NCBI GenBank assembly: GCA_036277635.1 | Contig: DASUMP010000161.1 | Span: forward strand, 1-7,427 | Reading direction: 5' to 3' | Length of the DNA: 7,427 nucleotides | From: DASUMP01 sp036277635 | GTDB lineage: Bacteria; Actinomycetota; Acidimicrobiia; IMCC26256; PALSA-610 | In this document: positions 7,195-7,427 of the stretch, in pieces | Layout: the number at the start of each line of letters is the position of its first letter | Numbering within the stretch: the stretch's first letter is position 1 | Translations under genes and position numbers: made by a program | The notes under the pieces: generated by a model | Database searches by the model: none | Told to the model about the DNA's origin: nothing | Seen by the model: only the letters and a program-made list of their open reading frames with translations

Positions 7195-7427
7195 GTGGGT
7201 GCGAACGCCGTCCTGCTCCTGTCGTGCCCCGACCAGCCCGGCGTCGTCGCGGCCGTCGCCGAGCTGGTGTACCGCCACGGCGGCAACATCGTCGACACCG
7301 AGCAGCACACCGACCGGGAAGACGGCGTGTTCTTCCAGCGGGTCGAGTTCGAGCTCGACGGCTTCGCCCTCGGGCGTGACGAGATCCTGCCCGCGTGCGC
7401 GCCGCTGCTCGAGCGCTTCGCGGCGCG
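7195..7427 (+). CDS. purU: Formyltetrahydrofolate deformylase, N-terminal part (3' end outside window)
   Basis: PurU hydrolyses 10-formyltetrahydrofolate to tetrahydrofolate and formate in the cytoplasm, balancing the one-carbon pool and supplying formate for purine synthesis. The visible 77 codons are its regulatory ACT domain. They show the PurU signature: CPDQPGVVAAV at 11-21, then RHGGNIVDTEQHTD at 27-40, then GVFFQRVEFEL at 44-54, which corresponds to the FFxRxxFE of known PurU proteins. A full protein is about 280-290 residues, so the formyltransferase-like catalytic domain with its Asn/His/Asp residues lies beyond the window. The start is GTG, set by GAGGA 7 nt upstream. The 21-nt gap from the addA-like stop, with no room for a terminator, suggests read-through transcription from the nuclease genes. 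A stand-alone ACT-domain protein cannot be fully excluded from the fragment. Confidence 0.87.
   Translation, partial: MGANAVLLLSCPDQPGVVAAVAELVYRHGGNIVDTEQHTDREDGVFFQRVEFELDGFALGRDEILPACAPLLERFAA

Overview
The window is a high-G+C stretch (G+C well above two thirds throughout, with nearly all third codon positions G or C). Protein style and codon use point to an actinobacterium. The sequence alone cannot give a genus; an Acidimicrobiia-like lineage is a guess. Almost the whole window is protein-coding. There are no tRNA or rRNA genes, insertion sequences, CRISPR arrays, phage genes or sizeable repeats, and nothing in base or codon use suggests a transferred island.

Layout, left to right: (1) positions 555 to 1, minus strand: the N-terminal 185 residues of a short-chain dehydrogenase/reductase (SDR), cut by the window edge. 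(2) 556-656: a 101-bp divergent intergenic region with a ribosome binding site for the SDR gene and a plausible extended -10 element placed for leaderless expression of the next gene. (3) 657-3812, plus: a 1051-residue AddB-like protein, with a dead helicase core and an intact PD-(D/E)XK nuclease domain. (4) 3805-7173, plus, overlapping gene 3 by 8 bp: a 1122-residue AddA-like UvrD/RecB-family helicase with all core motor motifs and its own C-terminal PD-(D/E)XK nuclease. (5) 7195-7427, plus: the first 77 codons of formyltetrahydrofolate deformylase (PurU), starting 21 nt after gene 4 and cut by the window edge.

Genes 3 and 4 form a two-subunit helicase-nuclease of the AddAB type: one active motor and two nuclease sites. 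It would resect double-strand DNA ends for RecA-dependent repair. The overlap and strong ribosome binding site suggest coupled translation at equal dosage. purU is probably co-transcribed by position only; no functional link is evident. The SDR gene is divergent and looks unrelated.

I see no undescribed system here. The observation most worth following is that the AddB-like subunit keeps the first cysteine of the AddB iron-sulfur 'staple' but seems to have lost the C-terminal three-cysteine cluster, while its nuclease catalytic residues remain intact.
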